From PHAA01 sp963665865 (GTDB taxonomy: Bacteria; Bacillota; Syntrophomonadia; Syntrophomonadales; Syntrophomonadaceae), in assembly GCA_963665865.2 (NCBI GenBank), contig CAXXWF010000001.1, positions 1,302,001 through 1,366,000 on the forward strand: 64,000 bases of DNA, written 5' to 3'. The translations under genes were made by a program, and so were the position numbers. The notes beneath the pieces were generated by a model, which saw only the letters and a program-made list of their open reading frames with translations, did not search any database and was not told where the DNA came from. How positions within the stretch are numbered: position 1 is the first letter of the stretch; each line of letters opens with the position of its first letter. This document shows, piece after piece, positions 1 through 8,832 of this stretch.

Positions 1-19
1 GTACATACTTTTGTTCAGC

Positions 20-48
20 GGAAACAAGGGGACGGTTCTCTTGTTTCC
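20..48 (+). repeat. REP-like 29-bp repeat, copy 1
   Basis: This 29-bp unit has terminal inverted repeats (GGAAACA and TTGTTTCC) around the core GGGGACGGTTCTC. It is nearly identical to the copies at 1359-1387 and, inverted, at 2216-2244 that flank the RAYT transposase gene. It lies just downstream of the stop codon of the oxidoreductase gene at 78-1136. Confidence 0.75.
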
Positions 49-77
49 TTGTTTGTGGGAGGTTACCCGCTGCAATC

Positions 78-1136
78 TCAATTATATTTAATTACGTTAA
101 TACTGTTAAGTCCTGATGTCATTACCAGCTTGCGCAGGGGCGGAAAATACATAAATGGGGATTTTAAAACTTTAAGAAACAGTTTAAACCGTAACCCCAA
201 AGTTTTCTTATGGTATACAGCACACGGGTTCTTTACCCTGGCATTGAGCACCTGACTTAAATAATAGGCAGTATTAATAGCACTGCTGATACCCTCCAAG
301 GAGCTGGGGCTAATAAAGCCCGCTGCTTCACCGATTAAGAATGCGTTATTCTTGCCGGTACAAAAATCATTGAACCTGGACGGACGAAGTACCATGCAAC
401 TTTCGGTCTTCTGCACCTCTCCAAAGCAAAAGCCCAACTCTTGCAGGCTTTTCTTTTGTTTCTCAAATCGTTCACGACAACTCTGCTTCGGGTAAGCCCC
501 TCCGAAAATAAAATATCCATCCTTAGAAATTGTCCAGGAATAGCAATCTGTGTTTTCAGGATCAAACACACAGGAATAAAATGGATTGAGGTTTTCCTCT
601 AAGAACCACTGCTGGACAGCAATATAAGTCCGAATGTTTTTATGTGGATATAATAATTTGCGAACAATGGAGTTCGCACCGTCCGCACCAACGATATACT
701 TGGCCGTGATGCTTTGCGTTACTCCATTACTTAAAAACTGAAGCTCATAAAAATCGCCCTTGCGTTCAATGCGGGTACATTTACTATCATCAAATACATC
801 AAACTGCTTGGGTATTAAGGACCTTAACCACAGATCGAGTTTGTGTCGGTCCAGATTGATATAAAATCGTTGATAGTGTCGGATCAGCTTGGTTTTTAGA
901 TCTATGGTACGAACTGCAAAAATCTGTGGGTCCACCAGCACATCCTTGGGAAGGGTAAGATCAAACCGTGAAATCGCTTTTTGCGCATCAATGGCTAAAA
1001 GGCCCCCACAGGGCTTGTGAAATCCGGTACCATCCGTTCTTTTTTTGTCAATTACGGCGATAGTAAACGTACTATCCAAGAGCCGCGCTAATGTTGATCC
1101 AGCAGGCCCTAAGCCTACAATAACAATGTCATACAT
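78..1136 (-). CDS. FAD-dependent oxidoreductase, geranylgeranyl reductase family
   Basis: This 352-residue flavoprotein most likely reduces isoprenoid double bonds or acts as a related monooxygenase-type oxidoreductase. It opens with a dinucleotide-binding fold (IVIVGLGPAGSTLARLL, residues 4-20; GxGxxG). Mid-protein it has the family's GADGANS motif (FAD ribityl contact), and near residue 267 an IGEAAGFISPSSLEGI segment typical of geranylgeranyl reductases. There is no signal peptide. A strong AGGAG site lies about eight bases before the ATG. The gene stands alone between REP-like repeats, so context does not reveal its substrate; archaeal-type lipid or menaquinone side-chain reduction is only a family-level possibility. 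Confidence 0.8.
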   Translation of the reverse strand: MYDIVIVGLGPAGSTLARLLDSTFTIAVIDKKRTDGTGFHKPCGGLLAIDAQKAISRFDLTLPKDVLVDPQIFAVRTIDLKTKLIRHYQRFYINLDRHKLDLWLRSLIPKQFDVFDDSKCTRIERKGDFYELQFLSNGVTQSITAKYIVGADGANSIVRKLLYPHKNIRTYIAVQQWFLEENLNPFYSCVFDPENTDCYSWTISKDGYFIFGGAYPKQSCRERFEKQKKSLQELGFCFGEVQKTESCMVLRPSRFNDFCTGKNNAFLIGEAAGFISPSSLEGISSAINTAYYLSQVLNARVKNPCAVYHKKTLGLRFKLFLKVLKSPFMYFPPLRKLVMTSGLNSINVIKYN

Positions 1137-1161
1137 ATATAACTCTCCTAATTCTAACCGT

Positions 1162-1248
1162 TCAGGCTAATGCCCCAGAGATCAGCAAGCACATAAACAA
1201 TAGAATGCACAATTTGCTCAAAGTATTGGATTTCTTCCCATTCCACAT
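1162..1248 (-). CDS. Possible 28-residue hydrophobic peptide
   Basis: In the 300-base gap between the oxidoreductase and the RAYT, the minus strand encodes a short peptide with one hydrophobic stretch (LCILLFMCLLISGALA) at its end. A GGAGAGG sequence sits nine bases before this ATG. It lies directly upstream of the oxidoreductase gene on the same strand. It could be a tiny membrane peptide, the remnant of a signal sequence, or chance. Nothing else is visible in the gap except the REP-like repeat at its right end. Confidence 0.2.
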   Translation of the reverse strand: MWNGKKSNTLSKLCILLFMCLLISGALA

Positions 1249-1358
1249 AGAACTCATCCTCTCCATAATTGGGTGAGAAGAACCCTTATAGGTAATTGCA
1301 GTATAGCAGAAAAATTTTATGATATACAATAGAAATTTGTTGTTTATCGATAAATTGG

Positions 1359-1387
1359 GGAAACAGGGGGACGGTTCTCTTGTTTCC
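1359..1387 (+). repeat. REP-like 29-bp repeat, copy 2 (left of RAYT)
   Basis: The copy shares the core GGGGACGGTTCTCTTGTTTC with the copy at 20-48 and carries the same terminal inverted repeat. It sits about 50 bases upstream of the RAYT start codon and is in opposite orientation to the copy just past the RAYT stop codon. Confidence 0.8.
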
Positions 1388-1436
1388 TTTTGTTGCTTTA
1401 TGGTAATATAGCATAAAAAAGAGGAGCGGAAATATT

Positions 1437-2210
1437 ATGCCACGACGAGCGAGGGAGAAGAGTAATACAGGAATTTACCACATAATGATGAGGGGAATCA
1501 ATCGCCAGGAGATATTTCACGAGGAAGAGGACTACCAGCGATATATAGAGACTCTGCAACGAATAATTCTGGAAAGTGAAGCTGATTTGCTAGGTTATTG
1601 TTTGATGGACAATCATACCCATTTATTAATAAAAGAAAATGTAAAAGAGATATCGCACATTATAAAAAGATTAGGTACTAGTTATGCATGGTGGTATAAC
1701 TGGAAATATGAAAGATCAGGCCATGTATTTCAAGATCGGTTTAGAAGCGAAAAAGTTGAAGAAGAAAGCTACCTATTATTAGTTATTAGATATATTCATC
1801 AAAACCCTGTCAAAGCAGGAATCGTAGTCAAACCAGAAGAATACCGCTGGAGTAGTTGCAGTGCCTATTATGGCAACGAAGAAACCCCCCAAGGATTGAC
1901 CCAAACGAAAATAATTTTTGAACAACTATCAGAGGACCAGGATAGAGCCCGGAAAATACTTGTGGAATATATGAAAGAGGGAAATGATGATCAATGTCTT
2001 GAGGATAAGAAACCGAGTCGAGTAAGCGATGAGGATGTGCGCAATCAGATCAAAAGTATAATGCAAAATAGACCGTTTAACAGTCTTCAACATATGGAAA
2101 AAGCAGAGCGCGATAAAACGATAAGGATAATGAAAGAAATAGAAGGAATCAGCTTAAGGCAAATTGCCCGAATTATCGGACTTAATCTAAAAATGGTTTA
2201 TAAAGCATAA
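1437..2210 (+). CDS. REP-associated tyrosine transposase (RAYT, Y1/HUH)
   Basis: This 257-residue protein belongs to the Y1 (IS200/IS605-like) HUH nuclease family, REP-associated branch. The HUH motif is MDNHTHLLI, near residue 62. The candidate nucleophile tyrosine lies in the RYIHQNPVKAG segment, followed by the family-typical YRWSS. A C-terminal extension ends in a helix-turn-helix-like stretch (ISLRQIARIIGLN), usual for RAYT proteins but absent from minimal TnpA. A GAGGAG site precedes the ATG. The gene is flanked by inverted REP-like repeats (1359-1387 and 2216-2244), the arrangement expected of RAYTs acting on their cognate palindromes. A decayed relative lies at 62179-62558. Confidence 0.9.
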   Translation: MPRRAREKSNTGIYHIMMRGINRQEIFHEEEDYQRYIETLQRIILESEADLLGYCLMDNHTHLLIKENVKEISHIIKRLGTSYAWWYNWKYERSGHVFQDRFRSEKVEEESYLLLVIRYIHQNPVKAGIVVKPEEYRWSSCSAYYGNEETPQGLTQTKIIFEQLSEDQDRARKILVEYMKEGNDDQCLEDKKPSRVSDEDVRNQIKSIMQNRPFNSLQHMEKAERDKTIRIMKEIEGISLRQIARIIGLNLKMVYKA

Positions 2211-2215
2211 GGAAA

Positions 2216-2244
2216 GGAAACGGGAGAACCGTCCCCTTGTTTCC
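2216..2244 (-). repeat. REP-like 29-bp repeat, copy 3 (right of RAYT)
   Basis: This is the inverted copy of the unit at 20-48 and 1359-1387, beginning six bases after the RAYT stop codon. It differs from copy 1 at two adjacent bases. Together with copy 2 it forms terminal inverted repeats around the transposase gene. Confidence 0.8.
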
Positions 2245-2336
2245 CCCAGAGAAAATTTCAACTGGAAAATCATGCAAGTTGTAGTCTTGGTCAACGTATA
2301 TATGGAAAGAACATGCATAAAATGGAAGGGATCATG

Positions 2337-4166
2337 ATGCAAATGAGTCTGATCAGTGGGCAGGATGCAAACAAAGTCCCGAATAGGCGGAGATATGAGA
2401 GAAAAGAGAATTTAACCTGCTTTTATTCCCGGGCATATATGAAGAAAACCATACGAATGGTTGCTTTCATCGTGTCAATACTAATCTTCGCCCTAGTCAC
2501 GCCGGCTTTCTGTGCCGACAATGCAAGCTCCGGAATAAAAGTATATTACAACGGCGATTTCCAAGGCAGCAGCGCCTATATTGATCCCGTCAGCGGGGTG
2601 GGCATGGTGCCCCTGGCCCTCTTATCCTTCCCGGGGATGCGCCTGGATGTCCGTGATAACCAGGCTTGGTTTGCGCTCAATGGCCGGCAGTTACGCAGCA
2701 CGGTAGGGAGCAATACTTACACGATGGACGGGCAGAGCAAACCCTGGCGGTGTGGCGTGCAGCGCTGGCAGTATGGATTCGCCGTGCCCGGACGCGACCT
2801 CTTTGAAGCTCTGGGGGCCAGCGTCCGCTGGGACGGAAACGAGAGAGCCATTTATATCACCGCTCCGGCGCCAGCACCGGCCGTTCCTAATAGTCTTAGC
2901 GAAACAAGTCTGCCGCTGCGCCTGGCTTTCATCCAGGACGAGCAGTTGTGGCTGTTGGATGCGAGCGATCCGGGCGCCCAGCCTTTCTTGGTACCCAGCC
3001 GTAATATAGAGCAAATCATAGGCTGGTCCTATGACGGAAAATGGCTGGCCTATCTGCAGAGAGCGGGCGATGACAAATATGCGGGGATTGAAAATCTGTG
3101 GGTGGTATCCTCTGATGGGCAGCTGTCCCAATGCCTGGATGCAGTGCCGATTGCCTACAATACCCCGGTATGGTCGCCGACGGAAAATATCATCGCTTAC
3201 CAGGCCCAACTGGGAGAGCAAGCGAATTTTGATAACCGGAGTTTGAGGATCGCCGGTCAAGAAAACAGCCAATGGCAATATCACGAGCTCTTGAAATCGG
3301 CGGACCGGACCTTGGGTTCGGGCCTGGCCTGGTTCCCGGACGGTCAGAGCCTGGCGGTGAGCTGGGTGCACGATGAAAAAGACTTGCCCGAACTTGACCG
3401 GGTCGATTTACAGGGGAGAGCCAACTGCCTGTTCATCCTACCGGCGGTTTTAGCCGGAGATTATCAGGACGGAATGTTCATCCGGGATATCAACGGTCTC
3501 CGGCTGTCACCGGATGGACGCTATTTAGCCTGTTTCCTGGGAATGAACTCCGGTTCCATGAATGCTGACGGCATGGGCTTGCAGATCATTGATCTCCAGC
3601 AAAAGACTTCATTTCAAGTGGGCAGTGCTCTGGGGTATCCGGAATGGGTGGCCTGGTCCCCGGACAGCCAGAAACTGGCGGCCATACTCGGATGCGGCCG
3701 TATGGCTAGTATCGGCAAACATCTGGAATTGGTGCAGATAGATAAAAACGGATTCAATGTCCAGGACCTGAGTGAAACGGGCCAGGCAGACAGCCGGCCT
3801 ATCTGGGACACGAATGGCAATGTATTCTATTTCACCCGCGGTCAGGAGAGTCAAGCCTGGCTGGAAGAGGGCCGGCATCAAGAAATACAAGTCCCCGGGC
3901 AGCGGATATTCTGCCGCCGGGATGAACGGGTGCAGAGCCTGAGCAAGCCGGGAGACGAGCAGGCTGATTACCCGCTGTCCTTATCCCCGGACGGCCAATA
4001 CCTGGCTATGCAGAGACTGGACTATGCCGACCTGGGGGCCGTCTGCCTGATGAACCTGAAAGACGGCCAAATGGTCAAGCTCATGGATTATGTGCAGGCC
4101 AATGCCGGCTATTACGGCAACTATTACCCAGACCGGGTTAGTATTTACTGGACTGCAACCAAATAA
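2337..4166 (+). CDS. Secreted protein: copper-amine-oxidase-N stalk domain plus TolB-like beta-propeller
   Basis: An exported protein with two parts. The first ~110 residues after the signal sequence form a copper amine oxidase N-terminal-like (stalk) domain, with segments such as VYYNGDF and MVPLALLSF and a second half ending RWDGNERAIYITAP. The rest is a PD40/WD40-like propeller with repeated W-S-x-D-G-x-x-L-A blades (WSYDGKWLAYL, LSPDGRYLACFL, WSPDSQKLAAIL, LSPDGQYLAM). The hydrophobic signal KKTIRMVAFIVSILIFALVTPAFCA begins at an in-frame ATG at 2439, but that ATG lacks a ribosome site. The 2337 ATG has GGAAGGG upstream, which would put ~34 residues before the signal, so the start is uncertain. 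Relatives in this window lie at 18314 and 57972. Confidence 0.7.
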   Translation: MQMSLISGQDANKVPNRRRYERKENLTCFYSRAYMKKTIRMVAFIVSILIFALVTPAFCADNASSGIKVYYNGDFQGSSAYIDPVSGVGMVPLALLSFPGMRLDVRDNQAWFALNGRQLRSTVGSNTYTMDGQSKPWRCGVQRWQYGFAVPGRDLFEALGASVRWDGNERAIYITAPAPAPAVPNSLSETSLPLRLAFIQDEQLWLLDASDPGAQPFLVPSRNIEQIIGWSYDGKWLAYLQRAGDDKYAGIENLWVVSSDGQLSQCLDAVPIAYNTPVWSPTENIIAYQAQLGEQANFDNRSLRIAGQENSQWQYHELLKSADRTLGSGLAWFPDGQSLAVSWVHDEKDLPELDRVDLQGRANCLFILPAVLAGDYQDGMFIRDINGLRLSPDGRYLACFLGMNSGSMNADGMGLQIIDLQQKTSFQVGSALGYPEWVAWSPDSQKLAAILGCGRMASIGKHLELVQIDKNGFNVQDLSETGQADSRPIWDTNGNVFYFTRGQESQAWLEEGRHQEIQVPGQRIFCRRDERVQSLSKPGDEQADYPLSLSPDGQYLAMQRLDYADLGAVCLMNLKDGQMVKLMDYVQANAGYYGNYYPDRVSIYWTATK

Positions 4167-4361
4167 GCAAGATGGGGGTCAGGCAGGAGGACGCAGTGAT
4201 AGAGTCTTATTTAGTTACATTCCTAAAGCCATCGCGTTAGCGATTTCGTTCTTCTCTTGATCGAACTGAAATAGGCATACTATTATTTTAGAAATGAATT
4301 AGGCTATCCAAGAACGCCTGATTGCCAAGCAGAATCGGCATTTATCATATAATAATCAGAA

Positions 4362-4400
4362 GGGACACACCTTTTATAGAAGGAGTGTCCCCTCGTTTTT
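4362..4400. terminator. Bidirectional rho-independent terminator
   Basis: GGGACACACCTT and AAGGAGTGTCCC form a 12-bp stem with one mismatch around a short loop, followed by a T run on the plus strand. It lies between converging genes ending at 4166 and 4455 and could serve both. The remaining ~200 bases of this gap show nothing recognisable. Confidence 0.7.
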
Positions 4401-4454
4401 ATAGCTGTGATAGCTGTGGGTCACCTAAGTATCTTAAGCTTATCCTCGTATCTT

Positions 4455-6569
4455 TTACTCAGCTTTTTGCCCGGCAAAATGCTCCTTTATAAAATCGGGG
4501 GCATCAGCTTCTGCAAAGCCTCCTGATAAAAGATTGCCGTCCTTGAGCACAAAATACAGATGATATGTTTGCTGACCAGAATCAGTATAAGTGCGCAAAC
4601 ATATTTCCAGTTTATCTAGATCAGTGATTTTAAGAATGCCAGGCCTTTTTTCCAAATCTAGAATAATAGATTGCGGGGTTGGCATACCCCGATTTATTTC
4701 TATGGCTGTATTACTATCAGCAGGGATTTTGTCCACAATGGCATAGGCAATATCTTCATCGGGAATGATACGGGCCTGATTATATAGACCGTTATTTTTA
4801 AGCCACTGTTCGAAATTAACGAATGATTTATCCCAGCTCGTGTTAAAAATGCTATTACTATGATCAGTACTTATAAAAATACCGAGGTCAGCCCAGCCAG
4901 GCCGGTGACTGGTCATCTCTTCATAGGTCTGATTAAGCGTATCCTTCTGCAAGGCGTCTATGGCTTGTTTAATCTGTTCCGGATTAAACAGCTTCACGTT
5001 CTTACTGGTATTGGGCACATTAATAAATATCTGGTTAACCATAGCGGGGTCTATTTCGAGAATTTTATAGTGCAGAGCCTTGGATTCACGTGCTTCATAG
5101 ATAGGTTTTAAGCTATCTGCATACATAGGGGTAGTAATAGAATACTCGCGGTATACATGCTGGCCATTTTTCAGATTATAGGCCAGACAAATTTTCTCAT
5201 ACTGCAGTTTCCTGTTATCAGAGAATAGGGTTCCTTTTTCCTGCGCTTTACTAGAAATTATCTTCTGGTGCAGGGAATAGATGTTGGCTATGTTATTTGC
5301 TTCTGTATAAACTACTGGCATGGGTATATCCAGCGCAGTAACAGTAACGACGTTAGGATCGGTATTCCGGGGATATATAACCCGGGGTCTATTTTCTTCG
5401 TATAAAGGATAATAAGTATTATTCATGTAGACGGTTTCTACATCAGCCAATGCCGGTATTCTTTTTCCAAACCCGGTGAAATCAACATTCAGGCCGGCTA
5501 TTAATATGATAATGATAAGTAAATATGCTCCGTAGCCCTTTAAGATTTTGAGTTTAAAAACATGCAGTGATTTATTAAGCAATATTTCGCTTAGCAAATA
5601 TGCCAAGAGCGATCCCAAAAAATAGCCGATATACGTCCAGCCCATGCTTTCGTTTTGGGTACTATAAAAATAGCTGCCGAGCAGCAGCATGCCGCAAAAG
5701 GTTATTCCATACTTAAAAATCGGACTCAGTGGGTCAAAGGCTATAGCATTGCCGGCTGCTTCCATTTGACGGCGCTGGTAGAAATATCTGCCTGCTAAAT
5801 ATAACGCGATGCTGACTAAGAGATAAGTAGTTATCTCGGCGGTCTGAAGGGGATAACTAGAAATATCGGTAATTCTCATCAGAGGCGAAAAATTTATATT
5901 ATACGAATAGTAGTCATAAGCAAAGCCGTAAGTGTACATTTTCATATTATGCAGCAGCAGCTCTAATAGTCCACTGGGCAATAAGAGCAGGATATAGCTC
6001 AACACTCCCTGTACGGTGGACATGCCGGTAATCATGCCGGTAGCTGCACTGGTCATAAAAAAGAGCAGATTAAAAAGCAGGCTAATTCCCAGCCAGGTAA
6101 GTATATTCAGACCACTGACGGTTTCTATACCCAATCCGGCAACTGCTGCCCAGGATACCAATGCAGTAATAATTAGGGGCACAAACAAAAAGATGATGCC
6201 TGCCATTATATGCGTATTATAATGGGTTTCTCGTTTGATGGGCAGAGAGTGTGCCATATCAACGGATGGGTTGGTTTGTATATATCGAAACAGCAGCAAG
6301 CCGGTCAGGACCGGAACTGATAATAACAGCATTAATTGGACAGTGGATGTATTCGAACCAAACAGAAATAGAAGCAAATACGCAGATAGACCATCTATAC
6401 TGGAAACTGGCTGCTGGCTATATAGCATAAGTATTTTAAACGGGATGCATAAGAGCAGAGCCAAGAGATAAGCAACTCCGATCCAACCGAAGCTTTTAAA
6501 ATCATTGCGCAGTATGCCCAGATTAATAAAGGATGTTTTTGATTTCATAACCGTTGTCCCCCATTTCAT
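4455..6569 (-). CDS. ABC transporter permease with large extracytoplasmic domain (YtrC/D-like)
   Basis: A 704-residue ABC-2 type permease. The N-terminal ~370 residues contain the membrane segments (for example GWIGVAYLLALLLCIPFKIL, AGIIFLFVPLIITALVSWAA, and a cluster near residues 290-360). The ~330 C-terminal residues are hydrophilic and probably face outside. A GGAGGA site lies seven bases before this ATG, inside the ATPase gene, so the 47-base overlap looks real and implies translational coupling. GntR, ATPase and permease order matches Bacillus ytr-type operons, which respond to cell-wall-active compounds; the substrate here is unknown. Confidence 0.8.
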   Translation of the reverse strand: MKWGTTVMKSKTSFINLGILRNDFKSFGWIGVAYLLALLLCIPFKILMLYSQQPVSSIDGLSAYLLLFLFGSNTSTVQLMLLLSVPVLTGLLLFRYIQTNPSVDMAHSLPIKRETHYNTHIMAGIIFLFVPLIITALVSWAAVAGLGIETVSGLNILTWLGISLLFNLLFFMTSAATGMITGMSTVQGVLSYILLLLPSGLLELLLHNMKMYTYGFAYDYYSYNINFSPLMRITDISSYPLQTAEITTYLLVSIALYLAGRYFYQRRQMEAAGNAIAFDPLSPIFKYGITFCGMLLLGSYFYSTQNESMGWTYIGYFLGSLLAYLLSEILLNKSLHVFKLKILKGYGAYLLIIIILIAGLNVDFTGFGKRIPALADVETVYMNNTYYPLYEENRPRVIYPRNTDPNVVTVTALDIPMPVVYTEANNIANIYSLHQKIISSKAQEKGTLFSDNRKLQYEKICLAYNLKNGQHVYREYSITTPMYADSLKPIYEARESKALHYKILEIDPAMVNQIFINVPNTSKNVKLFNPEQIKQAIDALQKDTLNQTYEEMTSHRPGWADLGIFISTDHSNSIFNTSWDKSFVNFEQWLKNNGLYNQARIIPDEDIAYAIVDKIPADSNTAIEINRGMPTPQSIILDLEKRPGILKITDLDKLEICLRTYTDSGQQTYHLYFVLKDGNLLSGGFAEADAPDFIKEHFAGQKAE

Positions 6570-7422
6570 AAATAAATATTTCCTCCAGGGTCAGAGGCAG
6601 CACATCCAGAATAGCCGGGTTATAGCTCTGCATGCGCTGAATTATTTCGTCATGGGCTCCACGTACAATTAGAATCAGTACGCTGCCCCTCTGTTCCTGA
6701 AAAGGCACCTGCATGTCTTGCAGCAGAGTGGGAGGGACTTCGCCGGCAAAGGCGATTTGAATCTTATGTACATCGGCTTTCAGATCGTCCAGGTCCTTCT
6801 GAATAAGCACTTTCCCCTGATGCAAAATACCGATATAATCGCATATATCTTCTAAATCACGTAAATTGTGAGAGGATATTATGACCGTCATGGACCTTGC
6901 CGCTACATCCTGAATAATGAGATTTTTTACTTTATGACGCATGACCGGGTCCAATCCGTCTATAGGTTCATCTAATATCATAATATCAGGCATCATGGCT
7001 AAACCCATCCACAAAGCATACTGGCGCTGCATACCCTTGGAAAGTGTTTTAATGCGACGCTTTAAATCGAGATTAAAAACTTCCTGCAGCTTAAGGAAGC
7101 GTTCCTTATTCCAATTAGGATAAATGAGAGCATAGAAATTAGCCATGTCCTGAATGGTGTAATTGGGGAAGAAATACAGGTTATCAGGAATAAAGGCGGT
7201 GCGCGCTTTTATTACGTTATTTTCGTAAACAGGTTCTGAATCAATCCTTAGCTGTCCGGAATCTGGTCGGTAAATGCCGGCCAATAACTTAAGCAGGGTG
7301 GTTTTTCCTGCTCCATTTGAACCCACCAGTCCGTAAATTGAGCCTTGGGGCACAGACAAGCTAACATCATGCAAAGCTTCTATTTCTCGGAATTGCTTAC
7401 TGACCCTTTCTATTTCAATCAT
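6523..7422 (-). CDS. ABC transporter ATP-binding protein (YtrB-like)
   Basis: A 299-residue ABC ATPase driving the permease encoded next to it. Walker A is GSNGAGKTT (near residue 34), the signature is LSKGMQRQYALWMG, and Walker B is IMILDEPIDGLDP, followed by an H-loop SSHNL. The C-terminal ~90 residues form the extra domain usual in ABC-2 exporters. Its start overlaps the end of the GntR gene by eight bases. All three genes are probably one transcript controlled by that GntR regulator. Confidence 0.92.
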   Translation of the reverse strand: MIEIERVSKQFREIEALHDVSLSVPQGSIYGLVGSNGAGKTTLLKLLAGIYRPDSGQLRIDSEPVYENNVIKARTAFIPDNLYFFPNYTIQDMANFYALIYPNWNKERFLKLQEVFNLDLKRRIKTLSKGMQRQYALWMGLAMMPDIMILDEPIDGLDPVMRHKVKNLIIQDVAARSMTVIISSHNLRDLEDICDYIGILHQGKVLIQKDLDDLKADVHKIQIAFAGEVPPTLLQDMQVPFQEQRGSVLILIVRGAHDEIIQRMQSYNPAILDVLPLTLEEIFIYEMGDNGYEIKNILY

Positions 7423-7804
7423 GTGAGCTACCTCCTTCGTCTTTGGACAACGATCTTTGAATGAGAGAAACGATTTCCTGGGGAGTCATGCCTAGATAGT
7501 GCATTTCTGCTATATTTTTCAAGACTTCTCTTTCCAGCACTTGCAAACGGGCAGTATTATTATCGGGCACGGTAGCTCTGACAAAATTACCCTTGCCTGG
7601 CAATGAATAAATGAACCCGCGGTATTCCAGTTCTCGGTAAGCCTTTTGTATGGTGTTGGGATTGATGGTTAATTCACTCGCTAAAACCCGAACGGTTGGT
7701 AATTGTTCATCAGGTTTCAGTACATTGGCTATGATAAGCTCCTTAATCTTATCGACCAGTTGCTCATAAATAGGTGCACGACTACGTAAGTCCAGTTCAA
7801 ACAT
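7415..7804 (-). CDS. GntR-family transcriptional regulator, YtrA subfamily
   Basis: A 129-residue regulator with an N-terminal winged helix (SRAPIYEQLVDKIKELI, then LPTVRVLASELTINPNTIQKAYRELE) and only a short C-terminal dimerisation tail, which is the YtrA type. It heads the ABC operon and probably represses it until an envelope-active compound or ligand is present. A candidate operator lies just upstream at 7829-7847, consistent with autoregulation. Confidence 0.9.
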   Translation of the reverse strand: MFELDLRSRAPIYEQLVDKIKELIIANVLKPDEQLPTVRVLASELTINPNTIQKAYRELEYRGFIYSLPGKGNFVRATVPDNNTARLQVLEREVLKNIAEMHYLGMTPQEIVSLIQRSLSKDEGGSSHD

Positions 7805-7828
7805 AAAACGCTCCTTCCTGTATGTCGT

Positions 7829-7847
7829 GTACTAGTAGAAATAGTAC
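7829..7847. promoter_or_regulatory. Candidate GntR/YtrA operator
   Basis: GTACTA-N7-TAGTAC is a perfect 6+6 inverted repeat about 25 bases upstream of the GntR start codon, in the expected promoter region. YtrA-type regulators bind inverted repeats overlapping their own promoters. The assignment to this regulator is inferred from position. Confidence 0.55.
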
Positions 7848-7995
7848 AGATGGTATGGTGTGATTATATAGCTATTATTTGAAAATGTAAATAGGTGGGA
7901 AAAAAATTTTTCGAGTTAGATGGTGTCAGGATCACACCTACTATGAAGAGGCCTTGGCGGAGGGGGGGTTAATGGCAATAGCCGCCAGACATAAT

Positions 7996-8089
7996 CTAGG
8001 CCTCGCTGCCTTTTTTGGCAAACTGCCATATAGCTATACATATTGCGACTATGCCGAGCAAAGCCAATATGCCTAAAGCTAATTTTCAT
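7996..8089 (-). pseudogene. Small one-helix membrane protein, frameshifted
   Basis: Five bases after the stop codon of the DUF4130 gene, an AAGGATA site and ATG begin a reading that becomes a hydrophobic 30-residue peptide if one A is removed from the AAAA run at the third codon. The restored peptide would start MKLALGILALLGIV and end in the polar tail KKGSEA. As it stands, the ATG frame runs into unrelated sequence. It may be a real mini-membrane protein with an indel or sequencing error. The rest of the gap (7848-7995) is GC-rich and unremarkable. Confidence 0.35.
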
Positions 8090-8094
8090 TATCC

Positions 8095-8832
8095 TTAATT
8101 CATCTCCACCAGATGCTTCCAATAGCGCTGCGGCATGCATTGTCTCTGTAATCGCGGATTTGTGCGGCTCTTTATGGAAATGGCTTGATGATATTGTTTC
8201 CAAAGCTCTCTGTAGTAATCTTCTTCCTGCGCCAGCTCCAGCCGCTGCTGTAAAGTAAACCGTGTAGCTATCCACTCTTCCTGGTTGTAAATTGCCGCCA
8301 AATCCCGGCGCACATCGTGAATTACCCAGTTCTGGTCGGACATACGGGCGGCAAAATGCGGAGCCAGCAGTTCTACAACGTTATGATCAGGTTCAATGGC
8401 GGCATAATATATGTTCTTTTTTAATAGTTGAAAGCGCAGCAATCCCATCAGCCTATGCCTTTCTCTTGCTACCTTGAGACTGAGGCGGTGAATCCGCTGT
8501 ACTCTATCATCGCTTAGCAGAAAGTCCAGTTTATTTCCAATTTTCCAACCGAGGTGCAGGTATTGAAATATCCACATTGCGGCTTCTGGATGCTCGGAAA
8601 GATAAGCATAGTAGGTATGGCGTAACGAACGGGCGCATATTTTATTGTCTATGGCATCATATACTTTCCCTGCTTTAACTTCATCAGTTGCAATGACTTC
8701 CTGTCTGGCAAAAAGCTGCTGAGTCTCATTGCCGCTAACAAAAAGCTGGTCGGGAACCATTTTCCCGTAATAAATTTCATAAATGGCAGTCAACAGCCCA
8801 TTGAAACTACCGTCATACACAAATTGCAGCAT
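8095..8832 (-). CDS. TIGR03915-type probable DNA metabolism protein (DUF4130)
   Basis: A 245-residue protein matching the family that accompanies the radical SAM DNA modification/repair protein encoded immediately upstream. It begins FVYDGSFNGLLTAIYEIYYG, typical of the family. Many relatives carry a C-terminal uracil-DNA-glycosylase domain; this one stops after the linker region and is the short form. Its ATG directly follows the stop codon of the radical SAM gene with no gap, so the two are translated together. A nucleic acid repair role is proposed for the family, but the reaction is unproven. Confidence 0.8.
   Translation of the reverse strand: MLQFVYDGSFNGLLTAIYEIYYGKMVPDQLFVSGNETQQLFARQEVIATDEVKAGKVYDAIDNKICARSLRHTYYAYLSEHPEAAMWIFQYLHLGWKIGNKLDFLLSDDRVQRIHRLSLKVARERHRLMGLLRFQLLKKNIYYAAIEPDHNVVELLAPHFAARMSDQNWVIHDVRRDLAAIYNQEEWIATRFTLQQRLELAQEEDYYRELWKQYHQAISIKSRTNPRLQRQCMPQRYWKHLVEMN

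Noticed and set aside
2691..3371. 226-residue minus-strand frame inside the propeller gene
   Set aside because: It is the complement of a well-supported coding region, with no family features; open only because of GC-rich codons.
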